From: Streptomyces sp. NBC_00273
GTDB taxonomy: Bacteria; Actinomycetota; Actinomycetes; Streptomycetales; Streptomycetaceae
Length of the DNA: 64,000 nucleotides
NCBI RefSeq assembly: GCF_036178145.1
Contig: NZ_CP108067.1
Location: forward strand, 558,001-622,000
Direction of reading: 5' to 3'
Shown here: piece by piece, positions 1-10,600 of the stretch
Layout: each line of letters starts with the position of its first letter
Numbering within the stretch: position 1 is the stretch's first letter
Notes under the pieces: generated by a model
The model's database searches: none
The model's input: the letters and a program-made list of their open reading frames with translations, nothing else
What the model was told of the DNA's origin: nothing
Position numbers and translations under genes: made by a program

Positions 1-1865
1 ACATCCACCCGATCAAGGGAAGGCGCACCCTCGACACCACGCAGAACGTCGGTCAACGACCAGTCGGTGAAAGGCTCCAGCGCCTTCGCACACTCCCCCA
101 CCCGCGCGGCGAACACGGGTGAGGCATCAAGCAACCCCGCCGCCATGCCCAGCCACTGCGAGCCCTGTCCGGGGAACACGAACGCCGTCTTGCCACCGAC
201 CACCGACCCCGACACCACACCAGCCGCCAGCGAACCCGACGCCACCGCCGCCACACCAGCCGCGTGATCACCCAGCACCACCGCCCGGTGATCCAACCCC
301 GCACGCGTCGACGCCAACGACCAACCCACATCCACCGGATCCACACCCGGCACACCCGCCAGCCAACCAGCGAGCCGCTCCGCCTGCCCCCGCAACGCCC
401 CCGCACTCTTACCCGACAGCACCCACGGCACCACCGGCATCCCAGAGCCCGCAACCGGCCCAGCCGCATCCGCGACCGCCTCCGGCGCCTGCTCCACGAT
501 CACATGCGCGTTCGTCCCACTGAACCCGAACGACGACACACCCGCACGACGCGGGTGCGTCGTCTCGGGCCATGCCGTCTGCTCCGTGAGCAGCGCGACC
601 GTGCCGGACTCCCAGTCCACGTGGGGCGACGGCTCGTCGATGTGGAGGCTCTGCGGGAGCACCCCGTGCCGCATGGCCAGCACCATCTTGATCACACCGG
701 CCACGCCGGCCGCAGCCTGCGTGTGACCGATGTTCGACTTCACCGACCCCAGCAGCAGCGGCTGCTCCGCCGGGCGGTCCTGCCCGTAGGTGGCCAGCAG
801 CGCCTGCGCCTCGATCGGGTCGCCCAGCGACGTGCCCGTGCCGTGGGCCTCCACCACGTCCACCTGATCGGCGGACAGCCGGGCGTTGGCCAGGGCCTGG
901 CGGATCACGCGCTGCTGGGAGGGGCCGTTCGGCGCGGTCAGGCCGTTGCTCGCACCGTCCTGGTTGATCGCGGAGCCCCGGACCACGGCCAGCACCGGAC
1001 GCCCGTTCTTGCGCGCGTCGGAGAGCCGCTCCAGCAGCAGGACGCCCACGCCCTCGGCCGGGCCGAAGCCGTCGGCTCCCGCCGCGAACGCCTTGCAGCG
1101 GCCGTCCGAGGACAGTCCGCGCTGCTTGCTGAACTCCACGAAGAGCCCGGGGGTGGACATCACGTGCACGCCGCCCGCGACGGCCAGCGAGCATTCCCCG
1201 GCCCGCAGCGCCTGCACCGCGAGGTGGAGGGCGACGAGCGAGGCCGAGCAGGCGGTGTCGACGGTGACGGCGGGGCCTTCGAGGCCGAAGGTGTAGGAGA
1301 GCCGCCCGGACAGCACGCTGGAGGCGTTGCCGGTGCCGAGGTGGCCGGCGTAGTCCTCGGCCGCCTCCAGGAGCGGGGTGAGGTAGTCCGAGCCGTTCAT
1401 GCCGACGAACACGCCGCACTGGCTGCCGCGCAACAGGTTCGGGTCGATGCCGGCCCGCTCGAACGCCTCCCAGGAGGTCTCCAGCAGCAGCCGCTGCTGC
1501 GGGTCCATAGCCATGGCCTCGCGCGGGGAGATCCCGAAGAAGTGGGCGTCGAACGCGGAGGCGGCGCTGAGGAACCCGCCCTCGCGGGTGGTCGAGGTGC
1601 CCTGGTCGTCGGGGTCGTCGGAGAAGAGGTGGTCCAGGTCCCAGCCGCGGTCCGTGGGGAATTCGGTGAGGGCGTCGCCGCCGGTGGCCAGCAGGTCCCA
1701 CAGTTCTTCGGGGGAGCTCACGCCTCCGGGGAAACGGCAACTCATGGCCGTGATGGCGATGGGCTCGTGTGCCTGGCTCTCGATGTCCCGAAGACGTCCG
1801 TACGCCTCATCGAGATCCGTCGTGACCTTCTTGAGGTATTCGCGGAGCTTTGCTTCGTTCGCCAC
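1..1865 (-). CDS. PKS-4: modular type I polyketide synthase, 5' part (head docking domain, KS, start of AT)
   Basis: This is the first 621 codons of a PKS gene that runs off the left edge. The frame opens with GTG at 1863-1865, preceded by an AGGTGA ribosome-binding site with a 7-nt spacer. Residues 1-35 ([14 protein letters not shown]..) form a charged coiled-coil head docking domain like the one on DEBS3. The KS covers about residues 38-453. It has the active cysteine in VDTACSAS (codon 1248-1250), the first histidine in [12 protein letters not shown] and the second in [11 protein letters not shown], so it should condense. The AT begins near residue 555 with [10 protein letters not shown] and ends at the window edge in SLDRVDV. 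Both features fit methylmalonyl-type ATs and differ from every complete AT in the window. Substrate choice is inferred because the YASH/HAFH box is outside. It should accept the chain from PKS-3. Codon use becomes less GC-rich at third positions in the AT part. Confidence 0.96.
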   Translation of the reverse strand, partial: MANEAKLREYLKKVTTDLDEAYGRLRDIESQAHEPIAITAMSCRFPGGVSSPEELWDLLATGGDALTEFPTDRGWDLDHLFSDDPDDQGTSTTREGGFLSAASAFDAHFFGISPREAMAMDPQQRLLLETSWEAFERAGIDPNLLRGSQCGVFVGMNGSDYLTPLLEAAEDYAGHLGTGNASSVLSGRLSYTFGLEGPAVTVDTACSASLVALHLAVQALRAGECSLAVAGGVHVMSTPGLFVEFSKQRGLSSDGRCKAFAAGADGFGPAEGVGVLLLERLSDARKNGRPVLAVVRGSAINQDGASNGLTAPNGPSQQRVIRQALANARLSADQVDVVEAHGTGTSLGDPIEAQALLATYGQDRPAEQPLLLGSVKSNIGHTQAAAGVAGVIKMVLAMRHGVLPQSLHIDEPSPHVDWESGTVALLTEQTAWPETTHPRRAGVSSFGFSGTNAHVIVEQAPEAVADAAGPVAGSGMPVVPWVLSGKSAGALRGQAERLAGWLAGVPGVDPVDVGWSLASTRAGLDHRAVVLGDHAAGVAAVASGSLAAGVVSGSVVGGKTAFVFPGQGSQWLGMAAGLLDASPVFAARVGECAKALEPFTDWSLTDVLRGVEGAPSLDRVD

Positions 1866-1870
1866 TGGCG

Positions 1871-1878
1871 CTTCACCT
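1871..1878 (-). promoter_or_regulatory. Ribosome-binding site of PKS-4
   Basis: On the minus strand this reads AGGTGAAG. The AGGTGA core lies 7 nt upstream of GTG at 1863-1865. It fixes the start of PKS-4, because the KS head sequence begins immediately after it and no better start exists in frame. Confidence 0.75.
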
Positions 1879-1910
1879 ATTCGCGTGATCGAGACCGTGG
1901 AGGACTCAAG

Positions 1911-1949
1911 AGAATTCAGGGGAGTTCAGGGGAGTTCAGGGGAGTCAGG
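1911..1949. repeat. Short tandem repeat of a decanucleotide between PKS-3 and PKS-4
   Basis: Two exact copies of GGAGTTCAGG (plus strand; 1921-1930 and 1931-1940) are flanked by a diverged copy at 1911-1920 and a 9-nt copy at 1941-1949. The repeat lies in the 176-nt gap between the PKS-3 stop and the PKS-4 start. On the transcribed strand it is a C-rich run that follows a strong hairpin. Its function is unknown. It could be replication slippage, or part of a regulatory leader for PKS-4. Confidence 0.8.
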
Positions 1950-1987
1950 GGAACCCGAGGATATTTGAGGAAATTCGGGAAGCCGGT

Positions 1988-2025
1988 GGCCGTACCGCCG
2001 GAACAGGGGTTCCGGCGGTACGGCC
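1988..2025 (-). terminator. Perfect hairpin downstream of PKS-3 (terminator, attenuator or processing site)
   Basis: The left arm (1988-2004) and right arm (2009-2025) are perfect 17-bp reverse complements separated by a 4-nt loop. The stem is very GC-rich and begins 16 nt after the PKS-3 stop codon on the minus strand. No uridine run follows, which is common for actinomycete terminators. It may end or attenuate the PKS-3 transcript, or mark an mRNA processing site before PKS-4. The structure is seen directly; the role is inferred. Confidence 0.7.
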
Positions 2026-2041
2026 TGGGGGTGGCTGGGGT

Positions 2042-5000
2042 TCAGCCCTGGCCGAACTTCTTGTCGATGAGGGCGAACAGTTCGTCGTCGCTCGCGTCCT
2101 CGATCGCGTCGGCCCCGCTGTCGCCTTCCGTCCGGCGGGCGTCGTTCCACTGCGCCAGCAGCGTCTGCAGGCGCACCGCGACGCGTGCGTGGGCCGCGTC
2201 GTCGCCGGCCGCGTCGGACAGTTCCGTCGGGTCGAGCGAGGCGAAGGTGCTCTCCAGGCGGTCGAGTTCCTCCAGTACGGAGAGCTTGCGCCCGCCCGTG
2301 CCCTCGGGGGCGACCTCGCTCAGCAACTGCCGGGCGAGGGCGGCCGGGTTCGGGTAGTCGTAGACGAGGGTGGCCGGCAGTCGGAGCCCGGCGGCCGCGC
2401 CGAGTCGGTTGCGCAGTTCGACCGCGGTCAGCGAGTCGAAGCCCAGCTCCTTGAACGCCTGCTCCTCGCCGACGTGTTCCGCCGACTTGTACCCGAGGAC
2501 GGCGGCCACCTGGCCCCGTACCAGGTTCAGTACGGTCCGCTCCCGTTCGGCGGCCGACAGCTCGGCCAGCCGCTGCGCCAGTGTCAGCTCGCCCGCCCCG
2601 GTGGCCGCGGCGGCCTCCTCGGCACGGTGCGCGCCGGGTGCCGTGGCCGCCGCCCGCCGCTGCCGCACCGGGGTCCGGACCAGACCGCGGAACATCGGCA
2701 GGATGCCGCCGTCCGCGGCCCGGGCCCGCAGGGTCGGCAGGTCGATCCCGACCGGCAGCAGGACCGGCTCGTCGTCCGCCGCGAGGGCCAGGTCGAAGAG
2801 CGCCAGGCCCTCCCGCGCCGACAGCGGTGCGACACCGCCGCGCGCGGCGCGTGCCCGCTCCGCCTCGGTGAGCCGGCCCGCCATGCCGCGTTCCTCGGCC
2901 CACATGCCCCACACCAGGGACAGCGCGGTGAGGCCGTGGGCCCGCCGGTGCCGGGCGAGGGCGTCGAGGAAGACGTTCGCCGCCGCGTAGTTGGCCTGAC
3001 CCGCGCCGCCGAGGGTACCGGCGGCGGCGGAGAAGAGGACGAACGCCGACAGGTCGAGGTGCCGCGTCAGCTCGTGCAGGTGGAGCGCTCCGTCGACCTT
3101 GGGCCGCAGGACCCGGTCCACCCGCTCGGGGGTGAGCAGGTCCACGACGCCGTCGTCCAGGACGGCCGCGGTGTGCACGACCGCCGTCAGCGGACGCTCG
3201 GCCGGTACGGAGGCCAGCAGCGCGGCCAGCGCGTCCCGGTCGGCGACGTCGCACGCCGCCCACGTGACCTGGGCACCCAGCGCGCCGAGCTGCGCGGTGA
3301 GTTCGGCGGCGGTGTCGGTGTCGGCGCCCCTGCGGCCCGTGAGCAGCAGGTGCCGTACCCCGTGTTCGGCGACCAGGTGGCGGGCGAGGAGACCGGCGAG
3401 TCCGCCGCCCGCCCCGGTGACCAGGACGGTACCGCGCGTGTCGATACGGGACACGGCGTCGCCGTCGGCCGGCGCCTGGGCGCCGACCCGGGCGAGACGG
3501 GGTGCGTACAGCGCCCCGCCCCGTACGGCCAGTTCGGGTTCGTCGGACGCGAGGGCGCCCGCGAGGGCCCGGCCGGAGACGTCCGCGTCATCGAGGTCGA
3601 CGAGGACGAACCGGTCGGGGTGCTCGGTCTGCGCGGCTCGCAGCAGGCCCCACACCGGGGCGTGGGCGAGGTCGCCGGCCTCGGTGTCGGTGTGGGCGGC
3701 CACGGCGCCCCTGGTGACGAAGGCCAGGCGCGCGCCGGCGAACCGGCCGTTGTCCAGCCAGCCCTGCACGGTCGCGAGCGCCCGGTGCGTCACGTCGCGC
3801 ACCTCCTGCGCGAGGAGGGCGCCGGCCTGCTCGGCCGTGGTGCCGGTGGCCGTCATGAACGGCACGACCACGGTGTCGGGCACCGACTGCCGGCCGGCCG
3901 TGACGGCCTCGTCGAGCGCGGCGAGGTCCTCGTACGTCGCGACGGGAACGCCCGCGCCCCCGAGGGCGGCGGCGAGGAGCGACTTGCCGGCGGCGGCGCC
4001 ACCGTCGGCGTCGCCGATGACCACCAGGGTCGCGGCGGCCGGCCGGCCCGGCACCGGCGTACGGACCCAGTCCAGCCGGAACAGCGCGTCGTGCGCGCCT
4101 TCCGGAGCGACCGTGAACCGCTCGACGTCGATGTCCCGGGTCACCAGGGCCTCGACCGACGCGACGGGCGCGCCCTGCTCGTCGGCCAGCTCGACGGACA
4201 CGGTGTCCGTGCCGTCGGGGGTGATCCGCAGGCGCAGCGCGTCCGCTCCGGCCGCGTGCAGCCGTACTCCGTGCCAGGCCAGCGGCTCGCGGCCGGCGGC
4301 GCCCGCCGCCGCCAGCGCCTGCACGGCGGTGTCGAGCAGCGCCGGGTGAAGGGCGAACCCGCCCGCCGGGGCGTGCGGTTCACCGGACAGCCGTGCCTGC
4401 GCGAAGACCTCCTCGCCCCGCACCCAGACCCGGGTCAGGGTCTTCAGAGCGGGCCCGTGGTGGAGCCCGGACGCCGTGAGCCGGTCGTAGACCGCCTCGG
4501 CGGAGACCTCCTCGGCGCCGGTGGGCGGCCACGGCCCGGTGGCGTCGGCGGCGGCCGTTTCACCGGTCGCCGTGAGGAACCCGGTGGCGTGCCGTGACCA
4601 GGCCGCGCCGCCCGGGCCGTCGCCGTCGGTCGCCTCCGGACGGCTGTGCACCTGCACGGAGCGGCGTCCGTCGTCGTCCGCGCCGCCCACGGTGAGCCGG
4701 AGCTGTACGGCCCCGTCCTCGGGGAGCACGAGCGGCGCCTCCAGGGCCAGCTCCCGCACCTGCCCGCATCCGGCCTCGTCCCCGGCCCGCAGGGCCAGTT
4801 CGACGAAGGCCGCGCCGGGCACGACCACCGAGTCGGCCACGACGTGATCGGCCAGCCACGGGTGCGTACGGCGGGAGAGCCGGCCGGTGAACAGGAACCC
4901 GCCCGTGTCCGGCAGCTCGACCGCCGCGCCGAGTAGGGGGTGCCCGGCCGACTCGACACCGAGCGAAAGGGCGTCCTCCGGCGCGACGAACGAGTCGACC

Positions 5001-7601
5001 CAGTAGCGCTCGTGCTGGAAGGCGTACGTGGGCAGGTCGACGCGCCGGGCGCCGGAACCGGAGTAGAAGGCCGGCCAGTCGACGCTGACGCCGTGGACGT
5101 GGGCCCGCCCGAGGGCGGTGACGAGCGTCTCGGCTTCGGCCCGGCCCTTGCGGAGCAGGGGTACGAACGTGGCGTCCGCCGTCACGCAGTCCTGGGCGAG
5201 GGCGGAGAGCACCCCGTCGGGGCCGATCTCGACGTACGTCGTGACCCCGGCGGCTTCGAGGGCGCGGATGCCGTCGAGGAAGCGGACCGCGTCGCGGACG
5301 TGGCGGACCCAGAAGTCGGCGGAGGCCATCTCGTCGGTGACGAGGGCGCCGGTCAGGTTGGAGACGACCGGGATGCGGGGGCTGTCGTACGTGATCCCCT
5401 CGGCCACCTTGCGGAAGTCGGCCAGCATGCCGTCCATGTGCGGCGAGTGGAACGCGTGGCTCACGGTGAGCCGCTTGGACTTGCGGTCGGGGAAGGCGGC
5501 CGCGACCGCGGTCGCCGCATCCTCGTCACCGGCCACCACGACCGACTGCGGACCGTTGACCGCCGCGATGCTCACCCGGTCCGTCAGCAGCGGCAGGACC
5601 TCGTCCTCCGAGGCCTGGACGGCGATCATCACGCCGCCACCCGGCAGTTCCTGCATCAGACGGCCCCGGGCCGCGACCAGCGTGCAGGCGTCCTCCAGCG
5701 AGAACACCCCGGCGACGTGCGCGGCGGCGATCTCACCGATCGAGTGCCCGGACAGGAAGTCCGGCCGCAGACCCCAGCTCTCCACGAGCCGGAACAGCGC
5801 CACCTCGACCGCGAACAGGGCCGGCTGGGTGTACTCCGTCCGGTCCAGCAGCTCCGCTTCCGCGTCGAACAGCGCGTGCTTCAGCGGCAGTTCGAGGTGC
5901 GCGTCCATGTGGGCGCAGATCGCGTCCAGCACGTCCGCGAACACCGGGTAGGCGTCGTGCAGTTCGCGGCCCATCCCGAGCCGCTGGCTGCCCTGCCCGG
6001 TGAACAGGAACGCCACCTGCTGTTCGGCGCTCGCCACGCCACGGGTGAGTGCGGCGGCGGAGTCGCCCGCAGCCAGCGCGGTCAGCGCCTCGCGGTACTC
6101 CTCCCACTCCCCCGCCACGAGCACGGCCCGGTGGTCGAACAGCGCCCGGCCGGTCGCGAGCGAGTGGCCGACGTCCACCGGACGCGGCTCGCCGTCCCCG
6201 GCGAGGCGGGCCAGGAGTCGGGCCGCCTGGTCACGCAGGGCGGCTCCGGTCCTGCCCGACAGGGTCCACGGCCATGTGCCGGGGCTCGCGGCCTCCACCG
6301 TCTCGGGGACCTCCGGCGCCTGCTCCAGGATCGTGTGCGCGTTCGTACCGCTCACGCCGAAGGAGGAGATGCCGGCCCGGCGCGGACGGCCGGTCTCGGG
6401 CCATGCGCGCTGCTCGGTCAGGAGGGCGACATCGCCCGCCGTCCAGTCGACGTGCGGGGTGGGCCCGTCCACGTGCAGGGTCTGCGGGAGCACCCCGTGC
6501 TGCATCGCGAGCACCATCTTGATGACGCCCGCCACACCGGCGGCGGCCTGCGTGTGACCGATGTTGGACTTGATGGAGCCGAGCAGGAGCGGCTGGTCGT
6601 CCGGCCGGTCCTGGCCGTACGTTGCCAGCAATGCCTGGGCCTCGATCGGGTCGCCGAGACGGGTACCCGTCCCGTGTGCCTCCACCGCGTCGACCTCGGC
6701 GGCCGACAGACCCGCGCTCGCGAGCGCCTGGCGGATGACGCGCTGCTGGGAGGGGCCGTTGGGGGCGGTCAGGCCGTTGCTCGCACCGTCCTGGTTGACG
6801 GCGGAGCCACGGACCACGGCCAGGACCGGGTGCCCGTTGCGCCGGGCGTCCGACAGCCGCTCCACGAGCAGCATGCCGACACCTTCACCCCAGCCCGTAC
6901 CGTCCGCCGCCGCCGCGAATGCCTTGATACGGCCGTCGGCGGCGAGCCCGCCCTGCCGGCTGAACTCGACGAACGCGCCCGGCGTGGACATCACGGTGAC
7001 ACCGCCGGCGAGAGCGATCGAGCACTCGCCGCTCCGGAGCGCCTGCACCGCGAGGTGCAGGGCCACGAGCGACGCCGAGCACGCGGTGTCGACAGTGACG
7101 GCCGGGCCTTCGAGACCGAACACGTAGGAGAGCCGCCCGGAGACGACGCTCGCGGAGTTGCCGGTGCTCATGAACCCGTCGCCGCCGTCGGCTGAGTTGA
7201 GCACGAGCGACAGGTAGTCCTGGCCGTTCGTCCCGACGAACACGCCGGCCTGCGCACCGCGCATCGACGACGGGTCGATGCCCGCCCGCTCGAAGGCCTC
7301 CCAGGAGGTCTCCAGGAGGAGCCGCTGCTGCGGGTCCATGGCAAGGGCCTCGCGCGGCGAGATCCCGAAGAAACCGGGGTCGAACTGCGCGACGTCGTAG
7401 AGGAAGCCACCCTCACGGGCGTACGAGGTGTCCTGCTCGGACCGCGGCCCGAACAGTGACTCGGCGTCCCAGCCGCGGTCGGCCGGGAACTCGCCGATGG
7501 CGTCGCCGCCGGTGGCCAGCAGCTGCCAGAGGTCCTCGGGGGTGCGGACACCGCCGGGGAAGCGGCAGCTCATCGCGACGATCGCGATTGGGTCGTCGTC
7601 C
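2042..7601 (-). other. Module 3.4: KS-AT-DH(altered)-KR-ACP plus tail docking domain
   Basis: KS has [11 protein letters not shown] start is near 6010 with GHSIG and HAFH. The DH His (4844-4846) is in [10 protein letters not shown], so the motif Gly is Asp (4832-4834); DxxxQ is intact (Asp 4331-4333) and the GPxF region reads HHGPALK. The KR has LDD and Tyr but Ala (3026-3028) in place of the catalytic Ser, and LAG instead of LGG in the NADPH motif. ACP GFDSL is near 2436. The tail (2290-2045) ends in [13 protein letters not shown]. Whether it makes an alkene is uncertain. Confidence 0.9.
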
Positions 7602-10600
7602 ACGGCCATCGCCACCGGGGCGAGGCCGGCCACCTCGGCCTCCGTGCCGAGCAGTTCGCCGAGCAGGTGCTCCGCCAGGTCGGCGGAGGTCGGGTAGTCG
7701 TAGATCAGCGTGGCCGGGAGCCGGAGCCCGGTGGCCGCACCCAGGCGGTTGCGCAGCTCGACAGCCGTTAGGGAGTCGAAACCGAGCTCCTTGAACGCCC
7801 GTCCCGCGCCGACGCTCTCCGCGCCGGCGTGGCCGAGGACCGCGGCGACCTCCTTGCGCACGAGATCGAGCAGCGCCCGGTCCCGCTCGGCGGCGGAGAG
7901 GCCCGCCAGCCGCTGTACGAGGGAGTGGCGGCCATCGGGCGTCCTGTCGCCGGTCCGGCCTTCGTCGCCGTCGCCCGCGCGCGGGGCGAGGGCGTTGCGG
8001 GCCTCGGGCAGCTCGGCAAGGAGCCTGCTGGGGCGCACGGCGGTGAAGCCGGGGGCGAATCGGCCCCAGTCCACGTCCACGACGGTGACGACGGTGTCGT
8101 TCGCGCCGAGTGCCCGGTGAAGGGCCTCGATGGCCGACTCGGCGTTCATGGGCGGCACGCCACCCCGCCGCATCCGGGCGTCCAGCGCACCGTCGGCGGC
8201 CATACCGCCTTCGGCCCAAGGACCCCAGGCGATCGAGGTAGCGGCCAGCCCTGCAGCACGACGCTGCTCAGCGAGGGCGTCGAGGTAGGCGTTCGCGGCG
8301 GCGTAGTTGGCCTGGCCGGCGGTACCGATGGTGCCGGTCATGGAGGAGAACAGCACGAATGCAGAGAGCTCGATACCGAGCTCGACGGTCAACTCGTGCA
8401 GATTGAGCGCCGACGTCGCCTTCGCCCGCAGCACACTCTCGAAACGCTCGGGGGTGAGGGCGTCGAGGACTCCGTCATCGAGGATCCCGGCCGTGTGCAC
8501 GACCGCGGTCAGCGTGTCGGCCTCGGCCTCAAGGAGCGCGCGCAGGGCGTCACGGTCGGAGGCGTCACACGCCACGACCGACACCTCAACACCCAACTCC
8601 GCCACCAGTTCGGCGGCACCCGGAGCGTCAAGGCCCCGACGGCTGGTCAGCACCAGACGTTCGGCACCCGCACCGGCCAGCCAACGCGCGACCCGGCCAC
8701 CCAGAGCACCCGTACCGCCCGTGACCAGAACGGTCCCGGAAGGCGTCCAGGAGTCCGTGTTGCCGCTCGCGGCGCGGACCAGACGACGCCCGAACACACC
8801 GGAAGACCGCACCGCGACCTGGTCCTCACCAGCACCGCCCAGCACGCCCACCAGACGGGACATGGCCCGCTCGTCACACACCTCAGGCAGGTCAACCAGA
8901 CCACCCCAACGCCCCGGAATCTCCAGAGCGGCCACACGCCCGAGACCCCACACCTGAGCCTGGACGGCCGACACCAGCCGATCCGAACGACCCACACTGA
9001 CCGCACCACGGGTCAGGCACCACAGCGGCGCCTCCACCCCGGCATCACCCAACGCCTGCACCAAACCAGCAGACGCGACGACCCCGGCCGACTCGTCCAG
9101 CGCGAGCAGCGACACCACACCAGCAACAGAACCCGCACCGGACAACAGCCCAGCCAAAGCAGCACGATCGGCGTCAGCCTCAACGACAACCCGGCGGACC
9201 TCAGCCCCAGCGCCGGCCAACGCATCCACCACACCAGCGGCCAAGGACTCGTCCTCGCGCGCAACGACGAGCCACTCGCCGCCCAGCGTCCCGCCCGACA
9301 CGGTCAGCGGCTTCCACGACACCCGGTAACGCCAGCCGTCGATGTCCGACCGAGTGCTCACGTCACCGCGTCGCACGAGAGCCGTCTCCGGCCAGTACCG
9401 CCGGCGCTGGAAGGCGTACGTCGGCAGGTCGACCCGGACGGCGCCCGTTCCGTAGACCGCCTGCCAGTCGACGGGGACCCCACGGACATGGCTCTGAGCC
9501 AGAGCGGCCATCGCCGTCTCGGTCTCAGGACGGCCCTTCCGTACGACGGGAGCGAACGCCGCCCCGCCGACGCTGAGGCACTCCTGGCCGAGAGCCGAGA
9601 GAACACCGTCGGGGCCGAGCTCAACATACGTCGTCACGCCCGCGCCCTCCAGGGCGCGGATGCCGTCGAGGAAGCGGACCGCCTCGCGGACGTGCCGGAC
9701 CCAGAACTCCGCCGATGCCATCTCGCCGGTGACCAGTGCACCAGTCAGGTTGGAGACGACCGGGATGCGGGGGGCACCGAAGGACAGCCCTTCGACGACC
9801 TCGCGGAAGGCGTCGAGCATGCCGTCCATGTGGGGCGAGTGGAACGCGTGGCTGACGGTCAGCCGCTTGGACTTGCGGTCGGCGAACGACTCCGCGATCG
9901 CGACCGCCGCGTCCTCATCACCTGCGATCACAACGGCCCGCGGGCCGTTGACCGCCGCGATGCTCACCCGGTCGGTGAGCAGCGGCAGGACCTCGTCCTC
10001 CGATGCCTGGAGGGCGATCATCGCCCCACCAGCGGGCAGTGCCTGCATCAGGCGGCCACGGGCCGCCACCAGCGTGCACGCGTCGTCCAGAGAGAAGACA
10101 CCCGCGACGTGCGCGGCCGCGATCTCGCCGATCGAGTGGCCGGACAGGAAGTCCGGCTTCAGGCCCCAGCTCTCCACGAGCCGGAACAACGCCACCTCGA
10201 TGGCGAACAGCGCGGGCTGCGTGTACTGCGTACGGTCCAGCACAGCCGCGTCGTCCCCGAACAGGACGTCCTTCAGGGGCAGTTCGAGGTCGAACCGCGC
10301 ACACACCGCGTCCAGCGCGGCCGCGAAGGCCGGGTGGGCGTCGTACAGCTCACGCCCCATCCCGAGGCGCTGGCTGCCCTGCCCCGTGAACAGGAAGGCG
10401 ACCTTCCCACCGGCCGGCGAGCCCTTCACCACGCCCGCCGGCGTGTCGCCCGCCGCCAGCGCCGCGAGGCCGGCCAGCAGACCCTCACGGTCCGCGGCCA
10501 CCACCGCCGCGCGCTCGCCGAACGCCGAACGTCCGGTCGCCAGCGTCCTGCCGACGTCAGCCGGACGGAAAGCGGGGTCCGCGAGCAGCCACTCGCGCAG

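Noticed and set aside
409..1740. Minus-strand ATG frame inside the start of PKS-4
   Set aside because: It is a different reading frame giving an Arg/Pro-rich product; the true frame from GTG at 1865 encodes a complete KS with Cys-His-His.
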